From Pseudarcicella hirudinis (GTDB lineage: Bacteria; Bacteroidota; Bacteroidia; Cytophagales; Spirosomataceae), in the NCBI RefSeq assembly GCF_900115665.1, contig NZ_FOXH01000001.1, positions 367,777-431,776 on the forward strand: DNA of 64,000 nt. The letters run 5' to 3'. This document shows positions 43,932-53,437 of the stretch, one piece after another. The position numbers and the translations under genes were made by a program. Positions within the stretch are counted from its first letter, which is position 1; every line of letters starts with the position of its first letter. Below the pieces are notes generated by a model. It saw nothing but the letters and a program-made list of their open reading frames with translations, did no database searches and was not told where the DNA came from.

Positions 43932-44312
43932 CGAGGTTTTCAATTCACAAAAAAGTTGAATTTTATTTCATTTGCTTTCATTGCTCTAAAACAGAAATTC
44001 TGCCTCATTTGTACGTTTTAAAATGATTTTTGTCAGAATAATGAATTAAATATTTATTGTATGAACAATCATTCTATGTATAACAATACTGGCACAACTT
44101 GGAAAATTTATATTTTTTCATTGAACAGTGTATAGGAAAATAGTCGGGCATTAGGTAATTTTGCTCACTACTTTTAAGAAAAGCATTGTTAAGCCATTGT
44201 TAAAAGAGTTTAAAGTTCAAAATTTATCAATCGTTACCTTTGTTTATTTATAATTGCAAAAAGTAACAGAGAATAGTCCATCGACCACTCACAAGAATAC
44301 ACACACACATTT
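43932..44312 (+). promoter_or_regulatory. Non-coding region with the hldD promoter
   Basis: 381 bases without a credible gene. TACCTTTG at 44235-44242 is a -7 element giving a leader of about 65 bases for hldD. The stretch also contains AT-rich runs and a short CA repeat (44299-44308). A transcript from the rightward half of the 43913-43931 palindrome would cover this region. Confidence 0.5.
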
Positions 44313-45278
44313 ATGATTATTGTCACAGGTGCCGCAGGATTCATCGGGAGTTGCCTTATTCAAAGACTGAATCAGGACAACTTCAACTATATTATTGCTG
44401 TAGATGATTTCTCGGACGAACAAAAAAATAAAAATCTAGAAGGTAAGAAAATTCAGGAACGTGTTGATCGTGAACATTTTTTTGAATGGTTGGATGCTAA
44501 TTATCAGGAGGTAGAATTTTGCTTTCACATCGGTGCCAGAACGGATACGACTGAATTCAATGTTGAAATTTTCAATAAGCTGAATCTTAATTATTCGAAA
44601 AAAATCTGGAAAAAATGTCATGATTATCAGATTCCTTTAGTTTATGCTTCTTCTGCTGCTACATATGGTTTGGGAGAATTAGGGTATGATGATAATGAAT
44701 CTTTAATTCCTCAGTTGAAACCATTGAATCCTTACGGAGATTCTAAGAACGATTTCGATATCTGGGCGCTTCAACAGGAAGAAAAACCTTTCTTCTGGGC
44801 TGGTCTTAAATTCTTCAATGTTTATGGCCCGAATGAATTCCATAAAGGCAGAATGGCATCAGTAATCTGGCATACTTTTAACCAGATTAAGAAAAGTGGT
44901 GAAATGAGATTATTCCGTTCTCATAATCCTGATTATAAGGATGGAGAACAAATGAGAGACTTTATTTATGTAAAGGATCTGATCGAGGTTTGTTTGTTCC
45001 TGATGCATCACAGACGTGATTCCGGAATTTATAACCTTGGCTCAGGTAAAGCCAGAACTTTCCTTGACCTGGTTAAAAATACTTTCAGTGCTTTGGATCT
45101 GGAACCAAATATCTCATTTATCGATACCCCTGAAGATATCCGCGACAAGTATCAGTATTTTACAGAGGCAAATATGTCGAAACTGAAATCAATCGGATAT
45201 GAAAAACCATTTCATACTTTAGAGGAAGGTGTTGAGGATTACGTGAAGAACTATTTATCTAAAGATACTTATTTGTAG
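44313..45278 (+). CDS. hldD: ADP-L-glycero-D-manno-heptose 6-epimerase
   Basis: 321 residues. The Rossmann motif is GAAGFIGS (residues 6-13), followed by the HldD-type VDDFSDEQKNKNL and the catalytic YGDSK (the YxxxK of short-chain epimerases). FHIGARTDTTEFN, GLKFFNVYGPNEFHKGRMASV and DYKDGEQMRDFIYVKD are HldD signatures. It epimerises ADP-D-glycero-D-manno-heptose to the L-form used in the inner core of LPS. Cytoplasmic. Own promoter and terminator. Confidence 0.94.
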   Translation: MIIVTGAAGFIGSCLIQRLNQDNFNYIIAVDDFSDEQKNKNLEGKKIQERVDREHFFEWLDANYQEVEFCFHIGARTDTTEFNVEIFNKLNLNYSKKIWKKCHDYQIPLVYASSAATYGLGELGYDDNESLIPQLKPLNPYGDSKNDFDIWALQQEEKPFFWAGLKFFNVYGPNEFHKGRMASVIWHTFNQIKKSGEMRLFRSHNPDYKDGEQMRDFIYVKDLIEVCLFLMHHRRDSGIYNLGSGKARTFLDLVKNTFSALDLEPNISFIDTPEDIRDKYQYFTEANMSKLKSIGYEKPFHTLEEGVEDYVKNYLSKDTYL

Positions 45279-45303
45279 AAACTATACTGTTTGATTATAG
45301 ATG

Positions 45304-45336
45304 AAAGTAGAAGAACTTAAATTCTTCTACTTTTTT
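45304..45336. terminator. Bidirectional terminator between hldD and the GT2 gene
   Basis: A perfect 12-bp stem aaagtagaagaa/ttcttctacttt with loop cttaaa and a T run. Its right end overlaps the stop codon of the converging glycosyltransferase gene. Confidence 0.9.
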
Positions 45337-46294
45337 ATTTTGAGGGCAGCAATAATTCTTTCAGAAACCCCAGTCCATAACCGACCAATTGAACATATAC
45401 AGCTACCAGACTAAGAAATCCTATGTAAATGTTCTTATGCTTAAGACTTGAGTCAAGGAGTATTAACAGGTTGTAGATCAATAAGATAGACATTCCTGCA
45501 TAGAAGAAAGGTTTAAATGTGAGGTAGAAAACAGGAATTAAGAGGCATCCGATTGTAAAGACCGCCGGAAACGCATGAATGAGTTTTAGAATATCAGGAT
45601 TATATTTTTTAAGAAGAATTCTGGTTCTTCCAAAAGAGAAAACCTGTTTAAAAAATGCCCTGAAATCTCCCCGACGTTTATGATAAACGAAAGCTTCCTC
45701 AATCAAGCCGACTTTCAGTCCTAAGGACTGCATTCTCAAACTGAATTCTACATCTTCCCCCATGTCCCTTTTGGCGAATCCTCCGGTCTTTTCAAAAGTC
45801 TGCCTTGAAATACCCATATTAAAGCTTCTGGGTTGAAAATTACCAACACCTTTTTTCTTACCACGGATTCCGCCTGTCGTAAAAATAGAAGTCATGGAAT
45901 AACTGATTGCTTTTTGAAGAGGAGAGAAGTCGGGGCTTGCAGCATCCGGACCACCAAAGGCATCTAAAGGGGTGTGAGTCAGATATTTATCGACTGTTTC
46001 AAAATATTTCGGAGGGATTACCGCATCAGAGTCAAAAACAATAAAATAATCTCCGGAAGCTCTCTCGAAACCATAATTTCTTGAAAATCCCTGTCCTGTA
46101 TTTTCCTTGTAGAAATATTTCAGATCAAGCCTGGTCGCAAATTCAGCTGCAATTTTATCAGCTTTATTGATTGAGCCATCTTCAATAATAAGGACTTCAA
46201 AGTTTTGAAAAGTCTGGGAAGTCAGGCTTTCAAGCAATTCCTGAATTTCCTCAGGGCGGTTGTAAACGGGTATAACGACAGAAAACTTCTTCAT
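45335..46294 (-). CDS. Family 2 glycosyltransferase with C-terminal membrane segments
   Basis: 319 residues. The GT2 opening FSVVIPVYNRPEEIQELLESL is clear; the DXD motif is DSD at 88-90, then GGPDAASPDFSPLQKAISYSM, and the acceptor-site motif GEDVEFSLRMQ. The last 75 residues hold two or three hydrophobic segments (FTIGCLLIPVFYLTF, GMSILLIYNLLILL). It probably builds a surface polysaccharide or glycolipid on the cytoplasmic face of the inner membrane, with unknown sugars. It follows hemL on the same strand after a terminator. Confidence 0.88.
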   Translation of the reverse strand: MKKFSVVIPVYNRPEEIQELLESLTSQTFQNFEVLIIEDGSINKADKIAAEFATRLDLKYFYKENTGQGFSRNYGFERASGDYFIVFDSDAVIPPKYFETVDKYLTHTPLDAFGGPDAASPDFSPLQKAISYSMTSIFTTGGIRGKKKGVGNFQPRSFNMGISRQTFEKTGGFAKRDMGEDVEFSLRMQSLGLKVGLIEEAFVYHKRRGDFRAFFKQVFSFGRTRILLKKYNPDILKLIHAFPAVFTIGCLLIPVFYLTFKPFFYAGMSILLIYNLLILLDSSLKHKNIYIGFLSLVAVYVQLVGYGLGFLKELLLPSK

Positions 46295-46310
46295 AAATCA
46301 AAAAAAGAAA

Positions 46311-46349
46311 GATTGGCCTTCCATCAGTTTTATCTGATATGGGCCAATC
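46311..46349 (-). terminator. Terminator after hemL
   Basis: Outer stem gattggcc/ggccaatc with an inner atcag/ctgat pairing. On the minus strand a T-rich run follows. It sits 12 bases past the hemL stop codon. Confidence 0.85.
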
Positions 46350-46361
46350 CTGCCTGTGTAA

Positions 46362-47651
46362 TTAGATAATTTCTTTTAATGATTCATAATTAGCTTCTAC
46401 GATTGTATTGATATGCTCATCTGTCAGAGCAGTTGAAATAAACATAGCTTCGTATTGAGAAGGGGCAAGATAAATGCCTCTTTTTAACATCGCCTGAAAA
46501 TACTGACCAAATCTCTGAGTATCAGAAGTTTTTGCATCATCAAAATTGTTTACAGGTTTTTCAGTAAAGAAAAGTGTAAACATAGAGCCAACCTGATTTA
46601 GTGTATAATTAAGTCCTAATTTTTGCATATTTGAACGAATACCGGCGGTAAGTGTATTTCCGGCTTCTTCAAGACGTGTATAGACTTCAGGATGCTCATT
46701 CAGATAAGTCAGCATTGCTTTTCCGGCTGCTGTAGCGATAGGATTACCGGAAAGTGTACCAGCCTGATAAATAGGTCCGGCAGGAGCTACCCGATCCATA
46801 ATTTCCTTTTTACCGCCATAAGCACCAACCGGCATACCACCTCCGATGATTTTACCCATAGTCGTCAAGTCAGGAATAATCCCCGTTCTTTCCTGATAAC
46901 CACCTTTGGAAAGCCTGAATCCGGTCATTACTTCATCAAAAATCAGTACAATACCTTCCTTATCACAAAGCTGCCGAAGCCCTTGCAGGAAGCCATCTTT
47001 TGGAATAACAAGTCCCATGTTGCCGACTACCGGTTCAAGAATAATACAGGCGATATTGCCCTTATTGGCCTCAATGAGTGTCTGAACAGCCTCAAGATCA
47101 TTGAATGGAGCTGTAAGGGTATCATTTGCCACTCCTTTGGTAACGCCCGGACTATCCGGTACACCAAGCGTAATAGCACCAGAACCTGCGGCGATCAGAA
47201 ATGAATCTCCATGACCATGATAACAACCTTCAAACTTAATAATTTTATCTTTTCCTGTGTATCCTCTGGCTACTCTGATTGCTGCCATAGTAGCTTCAGT
47301 TCCTGAATTCACAAGACGAACTTTTTCTACAGAAGGCACCATTGACACAATCAATTCAGCAATTTCAACCTCTCTTCTGGTAGGCGCTCCATAGGAGAAA
47401 CCATTTTGAATGGCATCAGATACCGCTTTTTCAATAAGTTCATGAGCATGCCCGATAATCATCGGACCCCACGAATTGATTAATTCAATATATTTATTGC
47501 CATCTTCATCAAATAAATAGGCTCCTTTAGCTGATTTGATGAAAAGCGGATTACCTCCAACTGCTTTAAACGCTCTTACCGGTGAGTTAACACCACCCGG
47601 AATGAGTGTTTGGGCTTTTTGAAAAAGTTGTTCACTGATTTGTGTATTCAT
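46362..47651 (-). CDS. hemL: Glutamate-1-semialdehyde 2,1-aminomutase
   Basis: 429 residues. It opens with LIPGGVNSPVRAFKAVGGNPLFIKSAKG, a HemL signature, and the PLP lysine is K267 in TTMGKIIGGGMPVGAYGG. LVNSGTEATMAAIRVARGYTGKDKIIKFEGCYHGHGDSFL and IFDEVMTGFR are also conserved. It converts glutamate semialdehyde to 5-aminolevulinate, the first committed tetrapyrrole precursor, in the cytoplasm. It shares a haem pathway with hemN at 16952 but is not linked to it. It follows the LpoA-like gene by 48 bases, so the two may be co-transcribed. Confidence 0.96.
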   Translation of the reverse strand: MNTQISEQLFQKAQTLIPGGVNSPVRAFKAVGGNPLFIKSAKGAYLFDEDGNKYIELINSWGPMIIGHAHELIEKAVSDAIQNGFSYGAPTRREVEIAELIVSMVPSVEKVRLVNSGTEATMAAIRVARGYTGKDKIIKFEGCYHGHGDSFLIAAGSGAITLGVPDSPGVTKGVANDTLTAPFNDLEAVQTLIEANKGNIACIILEPVVGNMGLVIPKDGFLQGLRQLCDKEGIVLIFDEVMTGFRLSKGGYQERTGIIPDLTTMGKIIGGGMPVGAYGGKKEIMDRVAPAGPIYQAGTLSGNPIATAAGKAMLTYLNEHPEVYTRLEEAGNTLTAGIRSNMQKLGLNYTLNQVGSMFTLFFTEKPVNNFDDAKTSDTQRFGQYFQAMLKRGIYLAPSQYEAMFISTALTDEHINTIVEANYESLKEII

Positions 47652-47699
47652 GAATTGTAATGATGCTGTTTTTGATGTTACTGTGATGAATATTGCGTA

Positions 47700-49307
47700 C
47701 TATCTGGCCGGAACAAATTTGTAATTCTGGAATGTTGTTATCGGAACATTCTGATTATCGTTTGTTTTCTGATAGTCAAAGCCATAGAGTGTAAAGTTGT
47801 CAACATATGGCTGGGAGTCAAGTCCTTTTCTGAATTTTGCTCCGTACTGACCGAAAATTCTGCCCCAGAATAAGATTGAGTCATAACCAATATGGGCATA
47901 AAATGACGGTATTACACCGTAACGTGCCATATAAGTTTTTCTGAAGCTGTCAACCTCTGGTTTTTCTGTATCAATGAACTCAGGATCAATGCAATAAATC
48001 TCACGATTGTTCATCATTCCTGCACTTAGATTAGTTTTGTTAAAAGCTTCAATCGTTGAAAAAAGTGAAACATTTATGCCGTTTTTATCCATTGCAGACA
48101 GCATCGCATTTCCTGCTCTTTTTTCTTCACTGGCTAAAAAGATATGACCGATTGCTTTATCAGCTATGTTTTGAAGGGCTGCTGATATGGATTCCAATGT
48201 AGCCGGAACTTTTTTGAAATCTACAATGGTAAAGCCTGATTTTTCGATTTGCTGACGATATGTCGTCGCTGTTATGGAATCATTTGGTGAACTTGTATAG
48301 TAAATGGCAACAGATCTTCCTGAAAAAGCATGCGAACCCGCAAATTGAGCCGCCTTAATTCCCTGGGTTACATTAGAGGGCTGGGAAAGAAAAGCATAAG
48401 GCACTTTATAAATCAACTGAGCATTGTTTGTCAGAGGGTTGATAATTGGTACTTTGTTTTCCTCACTATAAATTGTGGCGATTTTATTGGTTTCAGTGTG
48501 CAAGGGACCGAATAACACATCCATTTGCTGGAAGGGCGCATTATTAATCAGATTCAGCATTTCGTCCGAATCATTTGCCATATCATAGACGAACAGATTA
48601 ACGGTAACTCCTTCCGAACCTAGTTTTTGTTTTGCGAGTTTCATACCCTGGTACATATCCAGCGCATATTGATTATTTCTGTGGCCTTTGTCGGGGTCGA
48701 GATTTTTAATATCAATCGGCAACAAAGCACCAATATTGAAATAGCCTTTGGTCCATTTAGATGGATTATCTACTTCCGGAATGGAAGATAATGATTTGAT
48801 TCTTTTGGATATTTTTTCATCTGAAAACTTGTTATTCAGCTCAGATAAGACATTCATGTCTGAGATCTGGTTGATATAACCCGATTTCAATTCATCAAGA
48901 TCATTCAAAACGTCTTCATCCTTAATTTCTTTAGCATAACTGAAAGCGTCGGCATAGTTTTTATCTTCAAAAGAGATATATACCAGAAGATATTTCACTT
49001 CATCTGTCTTTTCCCAATTAGGAAAGCGATAAAGCAGGCTCTTTAGTGCATGACCTGCCTCGGTATTTTTATTTAACTTTAATAAAGACAAACCTTTAAA
49101 GTAGATGGAGAAAGGCACAAGAGCATTATCATATCTGGTATTGCCCAACAGGTTGAATTCACCTCTGGCTCTTTCAAAATCACCATTGTCAAAAAAGCCT
49201 TTAGCCTTATTGTATTTACTTTCATATTCCGCAAAACCGGTCTGTGCCAGCATCTGGAATGTATTGATGAAGAAGAGGAGAAAAAAACAGAAAACAGGTT
49301 TTTTCAT
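47700..49307 (-). CDS. TPR plus periplasmic-binding-protein fold (LpoA-like) exported protein
   Basis: 535 residues from the ATG at 49305-49307. An ATG 16 codons upstream is ruled out as the usual start because a -7 element lies at 49334-49341, within that extension. The signal peptide ends FQMLAQ. Residues 20-150 are TPR-like helices (YESKYNKAKGFFDNGDFERARGEFNLLG), and from about 185 a Leu/Ile/Val-binding-type fold (IGALLPIDIKN, AIYYTSSPNDSITATTYRQQIEKSGFTIV) continues to the end. This order is that of LpoA, the outer membrane activator of a peptidoglycan synthase, but no lipobox Cys is seen. It could instead be an ordinary sensor or binding protein. Neighbours are yidC and hemL. Confidence 0.75.
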   Translation of the reverse strand: MKKPVFCFFLLFFINTFQMLAQTGFAEYESKYNKAKGFFDNGDFERARGEFNLLGNTRYDNALVPFSIYFKGLSLLKLNKNTEAGHALKSLLYRFPNWEKTDEVKYLLVYISFEDKNYADAFSYAKEIKDEDVLNDLDELKSGYINQISDMNVLSELNNKFSDEKISKRIKSLSSIPEVDNPSKWTKGYFNIGALLPIDIKNLDPDKGHRNNQYALDMYQGMKLAKQKLGSEGVTVNLFVYDMANDSDEMLNLINNAPFQQMDVLFGPLHTETNKIATIYSEENKVPIINPLTNNAQLIYKVPYAFLSQPSNVTQGIKAAQFAGSHAFSGRSVAIYYTSSPNDSITATTYRQQIEKSGFTIVDFKKVPATLESISAALQNIADKAIGHIFLASEEKRAGNAMLSAMDKNGINVSLFSTIEAFNKTNLSAGMMNNREIYCIDPEFIDTEKPEVDSFRKTYMARYGVIPSFYAHIGYDSILFWGRIFGQYGAKFRKGLDSQPYVDNFTLYGFDYQKTNDNQNVPITTFQNYKFVPAR

Positions 49308-49333
49308 TTTGTGGTATTTTAACAGCTTGTCTG

Positions 49334-49341
49334 CAAAGATA
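49334..49341 (-). promoter_or_regulatory. -7 promoter element for the LpoA-like gene
   Basis: TATCTTTG on the minus strand, 26 bases before the preferred start codon at 49307. Confidence 0.55.
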
Positions 49342-49460
49342 CGCAGATTAAGCATTCTGACTGAATGAAAAGTTTCTAAAATTACGCTTTTTAGTGAAAG
49401 GTTGAATGGATTTCCGGTTTCAGGGGAAACTGTTGGCAGAATTTACTTCCTGTAAACGAA

Positions 49461-49492
49461 AAAGCGAAACGGAGGTAACACCGTTTCGCTTT
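49461..49492 (-). terminator. Terminator after yidC
   Basis: A perfect 12-bp stem aaagcgaaacgg/ccgtttcgcttt with an 8-base loop. A short T run follows on the minus strand, 24 bases beyond the yidC stop codon. Confidence 0.88.
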
Positions 49493-49516
49493 CATTTTGA
49501 AAATATTGCTTTTCAA

Positions 49517-51361
49517 TTATTTTTTCTTTTTACCTTCTGAAGCTTTCTGGGCTTCCTCAGCTGCTTTTAACTGCTTTTGCAAATAATCAGAAAATCTTGA
49601 TTTTTTGCCACCGCCAGCTGCGATTTTCTTACGATTTTCTTCCAGAACCAATTTGATTTTGTCTTCATCAACAAATTTACGGATAGCCAATTGCTGACCG
49701 ATCGTAACTAAGTTTGAAACAAAATAATAAAAGCTAAGACCAGCCGGGAAAGAGTTCATAACAAACATAAAAATTACCGGAGTAACGTAAGCCATCGTTT
49801 TCATATTGATAGGCTGACCTGGTTGATCCGGAGTCATCTGGTTGTTATAATATCCGTAAGCCAGTTGAGAAACCGTCATTAATAAACAGAACAAACTCAC
49901 ATGGTTTCCATAGAAAGGAATAGAAAAAGGCAGAGAAAGAATAGAATCGTAAGTCGATAAGTCATTTGCCCAAAGGAATGATTCCTGTCGTAAATTTATC
50001 AGGTTCGGGAATAACATAAAGACAGCCATGAGAATAGGCATGGTAGCCAGCACAGGAACGCAGCCACTCAGCGGACTGACGCCAACCTCATTGTACAATT
50101 TCATCTGCTCCTGTTGCATTTTGGCAGCATCATCACCTACTTTTTCTTTGATAGCAGCTAATTCAGGCTGAAGAATACGCATTTTAGCCATTGAAACATA
50201 TGATTTATAAGTCAATGGGAAAAGAGCCATCTTGATGATGAAAACCAATGCGATAATCAATAAACCGTAATTAGAGAAGATTCCCTCTAAAAAGCTGAAA
50301 AGGGGCACAAATACATACCTTGTAATTGGCAGGAAGATATCGTAACTCAATTTAACGTTCTTACCGAAAGAAGGAGCAACGTTTTTGATTTTTGAGTAAT
50401 CGTTAGGTCCGAAGAAAAGAATAAAATTTCCTTTTCCTGACTCAAGATCTGCCAGTGATAATTCCATACCGGCTCTTAAGGTCTTGATATTTAAAGAATC
50501 ATTGACATTTGGAATGGAGAAAACCTGCGCTTTTTGAATTGGTGCATTCTTGGTAATAAATCCTGAAAGGAAGTATTTTTTCTTGAAAGTAATCCATTTT
50601 ACGGCCTTATCCACAGAAGCATCTGCAGGGGAGGTCGGGTTTTCAGATAACTGATCAAATTCTTCTCCGTCGTTAATCAGATAATTAACAGTAGCCTTAC
50701 GGTTTTCTGTAATGTCTTTTTCAGTCAGGCGAACATTTTCTAACCAGTTGAATTTTGCATTTTCATTTTTAAGTATGCCATTCAAACCTGAAAGTTTTAC
50801 ATCATAATTCAGTTCAAATCCATTTCCGGCTAAAGTATAAACCTGTTCGATGGTTTGATTTGGCCCGATCTGAGCAACAAAACTTACAGAAGTAGTTTTA
50901 CCATCAGCCACAACTCCCCCTGTGGAATTGGTAGTGAAGAAAAGTCGGGCAATGTCAACATTTCCCTGAGTGGTTGGCAGTTCGAAAGAAAGTTTATCAA
51001 AAGCTTCGTCAAAAATCACCAGAGGTGAGTTTTTGCCATTATTGTAATCAGCATACGTTTTGTAGTTTTTCAGAAGAACCTGTTTTACTTTACCGCCCTG
51101 AGTATTTAAGGTGACCTTAATGTCTTTGTTTTCCAGCACAATGTCTTTGGCAACACCGGTTGCCGCATTGGAGAATGCTCCGGCCGCAGCTTTAAGCGCA
51201 ACGGTATCAGAAGAAGGTGCAGGAACACCCGGAGCTGGTTTAACCTGAGAAGTTTGGGCTTTTTCTGTTTGTTTGGGAGCCTCTTTCGGGGCAAAAAAGA
51301 ACTGATACCCCAGCAGCATGGCCAGAATCAACACAATACCTGTAACGGAATTTCTATCCAT
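49517..51361 (-). CDS. yidC: Membrane protein insertase YidC
   Basis: 614 residues. One N-terminal membrane helix (NSVTGIVLILAMLLGYQFFF), a linker rich in P, A and K, a large periplasmic beta-supersandwich domain (about 75-350), then five membrane segments starting with YVFVPLFSFLEGIFSNYGLLIIALVFIIKMALFPLTYKSYVSMAKMRILQPEL. The hydrophilic-groove Arg of the family is probably in ALFPLTYKS or nearby. SPLSGCVPVLATMPILMAVFMLF is also a signature. A basic C-terminal tail (KAAEEAQKASEGKKKK) may touch the ribosome. It inserts proteins into the inner membrane. Same direction as pyrG, which precedes it. Confidence 0.95.
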   Translation of the reverse strand: MDRNSVTGIVLILAMLLGYQFFFAPKEAPKQTEKAQTSQVKPAPGVPAPSSDTVALKAAAGAFSNAATGVAKDIVLENKDIKVTLNTQGGKVKQVLLKNYKTYADYNNGKNSPLVIFDEAFDKLSFELPTTQGNVDIARLFFTTNSTGGVVADGKTTSVSFVAQIGPNQTIEQVYTLAGNGFELNYDVKLSGLNGILKNENAKFNWLENVRLTEKDITENRKATVNYLINDGEEFDQLSENPTSPADASVDKAVKWITFKKKYFLSGFITKNAPIQKAQVFSIPNVNDSLNIKTLRAGMELSLADLESGKGNFILFFGPNDYSKIKNVAPSFGKNVKLSYDIFLPITRYVFVPLFSFLEGIFSNYGLLIIALVFIIKMALFPLTYKSYVSMAKMRILQPELAAIKEKVGDDAAKMQQEQMKLYNEVGVSPLSGCVPVLATMPILMAVFMLFPNLINLRQESFLWANDLSTYDSILSLPFSIPFYGNHVSLFCLLMTVSQLAYGYYNNQMTPDQPGQPINMKTMAYVTPVIFMFVMNSFPAGLSFYYFVSNLVTIGQQLAIRKFVDEDKIKLVLEENRKKIAAGGGKKSRFSDYLQKQLKAAEEAQKASEGKKKK

Positions 51362-51501
51362 TTTAATTGAATTATGAATTATGTAGTAATTGGTGAATAG
51401 TTGCCGATGATGAAAACTGATATTTTATATTAAGATTATCAGAGAGTTAAGTCTGATTTGAAATATATATTCTGATCAATGACTACTATTTATAAATTAA
51501 A

Positions 51502-51537
51502 ACCGCCATCGGAAAAACCTTTGGCGGTGCAAAATTA
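51502..51537 (-). promoter_or_regulatory. -7 element followed at once by a hairpin, between pyrG and yidC
   Basis: TAATTTTG on the minus strand (51530-51537) could start a yidC transcript with a leader of about 165 bases. Directly after it is a 7-bp stem accgcca/tggcggt (51522-51528 and 51502-51508) followed by a T-rich stretch, which looks like a pyrG terminator. The two signals overlap the expected transcription start. Confidence 0.5.
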
Positions 51538-51578
51538 CAAACTTCTTATGAAGGGATTGTTATTTTTTTGATAAATGG

Positions 51579-53228
51579 TTACTTAGCCCCCTTCATTAAT
51601 GGAATTGAATGTTGTAAAGCGGCCTTCACAAAATGAACAAATAGCGGAGCCGGATTAATAACAGTTGATTTATATTCAGGGTGGAACTGAACTCCCACAA
51701 AGAATGGATGATCTTTCAGTTCAACTACTTCAACCAATCCTGAATCCGGATTAATCCCCGTTGGCATCAATCCATGCTTTTTGATATCATCAAGGTATTT
51801 GTTGTTGAATTCATAGCGATGACGGTGACGTTCCTGAATATTCAGTTTACCGTAGATATGATGAGCCATTGATCCTTTTTCAAGTTTACAGGTATAAGCT
51901 CCCAAACGCATGGTTCCACCTTTTTCAGTAACATTTTTCTGCTCTTCCATCAAGGCGATTACCGGATCAGGAGTATCAGCATTCATTTCAGAAGAATGTG
52001 CTTCACTTAAACCTAAAACGTTTCTTGAAAATTCAATTACGGCGCATTGCATACCAAGACAAATTCCCAGGAATGGAATTTTGTTCTCTCTGGCATAGCG
52101 CACAGCATTTATTTTTCCTTCGATTCCTCTTTCTCCAAAACCCGGTGCAACCAAAATACCGTCAAGATCCTGAAGTTTTTTTTCGAAATCATCTTCTGCC
52201 AGTGTTTCAGAAGAAATCCAGTGAAGATTTACTTTTGTTTCATTAAGCGCTCCGGCATGAATAAAGGCTTCTGCGATTGATTTGTATGAATCTTTTAATT
52301 CAACGTATTTACCAATCAGACCAATGTTCAGCTGCTCGGTAGGATTTTTCAATTTTCCGAGGAAACTTTTCCATTGCTCCAGATCAGCATCTTTATCATT
52401 GTAAATATCCAGTTTATAAAGAACCCGCTGATCTAATTTTTCCTTTTTCATCAATAAAGGAACATCATAAATCGTCTCAGCGTCCATTGCTTCAATAACA
52501 TCATTCTGGGAAACGTTACAGAACAAAGCAATTTTACGGCGCATTTCAATCGGAAGAGGATGTTCTGTACGGCATACCAGAATATCCGGTTGAATTCCTG
52601 ATTCTGAAAGTTGTCTTACAGAGTGTTGTGTAGGCTTGGTTTTCAACTCCCCTGCAGAAGTAAGATAAGGCACTAAAGTCAGGTGAATGAAAAGTGTATT
52701 ATGATCACCAAGATCCCATTTCAGCTGACGGGCAGCCTCAATGAAAGGTAAAGACTCAATGTCACCTACGCAGCCACCAATCTCAGTAATTACGATATCA
52801 AATTTACCGGTTTCTCCTAAAAGAAGAATATTACGTTTGATTTCGTCAGTAATATGAGGTACTACCTGAACTGTTTTACCTAAGAAATCACCTTTACGCT
52901 CTTTTGTAATAACGTTGTAATAAACTCTACCTGTAGTGATGTTGTTAGCTTGTGAAGTCGGCGTTCCTAAGAAACGCTCATAATGCCCTAAGTCAAGATC
53001 TGTTTCGGCACCATCATTTGTTACATAACATTCACCGTGTTCATAAGGATTTAATGTTCCCGGGTCAATATTAATATAAGGATCAAATTTTTGAATTGTT
53101 ACCGATAAGCCTCTGGCTTGAAGGAGTTTTGCTAAAGAAGAGGCAATTATGCCTTTCCCTAAAGAAGAAGTTACACCGCCCGTAACAAAGATATATTTTG
53201 CGGTCTTGGGTTGCCCTTTACCAGACAT
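51579..53228 (-). CDS. pyrG: CTP synthase
   Basis: 549 residues, normal length. The synthetase domain opens with [27 protein letters not shown] (P-loop), with [40 protein letters not shown]. The class I glutaminase domain has the catalytic Cys in LGICLGMQ and the His-Glu pair in VQFHPEYKS. It makes CTP from UTP, ATP and glutamine in the cytoplasm. It has its own promoter, divergent from the AddA-like gene, and yidC follows on the same strand. Confidence 0.97.
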   Translation of the reverse strand: MSGKGQPKTAKYIFVTGGVTSSLGKGIIASSLAKLLQARGLSVTIQKFDPYINIDPGTLNPYEHGECYVTNDGAETDLDLGHYERFLGTPTSQANNITTGRVYYNVITKERKGDFLGKTVQVVPHITDEIKRNILLLGETGKFDIVITEIGGCVGDIESLPFIEAARQLKWDLGDHNTLFIHLTLVPYLTSAGELKTKPTQHSVRQLSESGIQPDILVCRTEHPLPIEMRRKIALFCNVSQNDVIEAMDAETIYDVPLLMKKEKLDQRVLYKLDIYNDKDADLEQWKSFLGKLKNPTEQLNIGLIGKYVELKDSYKSIAEAFIHAGALNETKVNLHWISSETLAEDDFEKKLQDLDGILVAPGFGERGIEGKINAVRYARENKIPFLGICLGMQCAVIEFSRNVLGLSEAHSSEMNADTPDPVIALMEEQKNVTEKGGTMRLGAYTCKLEKGSMAHHIYGKLNIQERHRHRYEFNNKYLDDIKKHGLMPTGINPDSGLVEVVELKDHPFFVGVQFHPEYKSTVINPAPLFVHFVKAALQHSIPLMKGAK

Positions 53229-53259
53229 TGTTGGATTGCATTAGTTTGGTTACGGGATA

Positions 53260-53267
53260 CAAAGTTA
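53260..53267 (-). promoter_or_regulatory. -7 promoter element for pyrG
   Basis: TAACTTTG on the minus strand, 31 bases before the pyrG start codon. No clear -33 TTTG was found at the usual spacing. Confidence 0.5.
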
Positions 53268-53437
53268 GTACTTTTAGTTAAAAATTTAATGCTGTCACCG
53301 ATAGTTTTTTCATTTACTGTGATTATCAAACCCTTAGCGGTTAAAAAAGATTTAACATAAAAAGGTTGTTTTTGAGTAAAATAATTTCAGAACAATTCAA
53401 TCTTAGTATTATCGCAATTTTGATTCAAAATAGTCAT

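Noticed and set aside
44299-44308. CA repeat just before the hldD start codon
   Set aside because: Only five units, too short to suggest phase variation.
51910-52280. Several rightward frames of 60-82 codons within pyrG
   Set aside because: All lie opposite the strongly conserved CTP synthase coding sequence and have no signal of their own.
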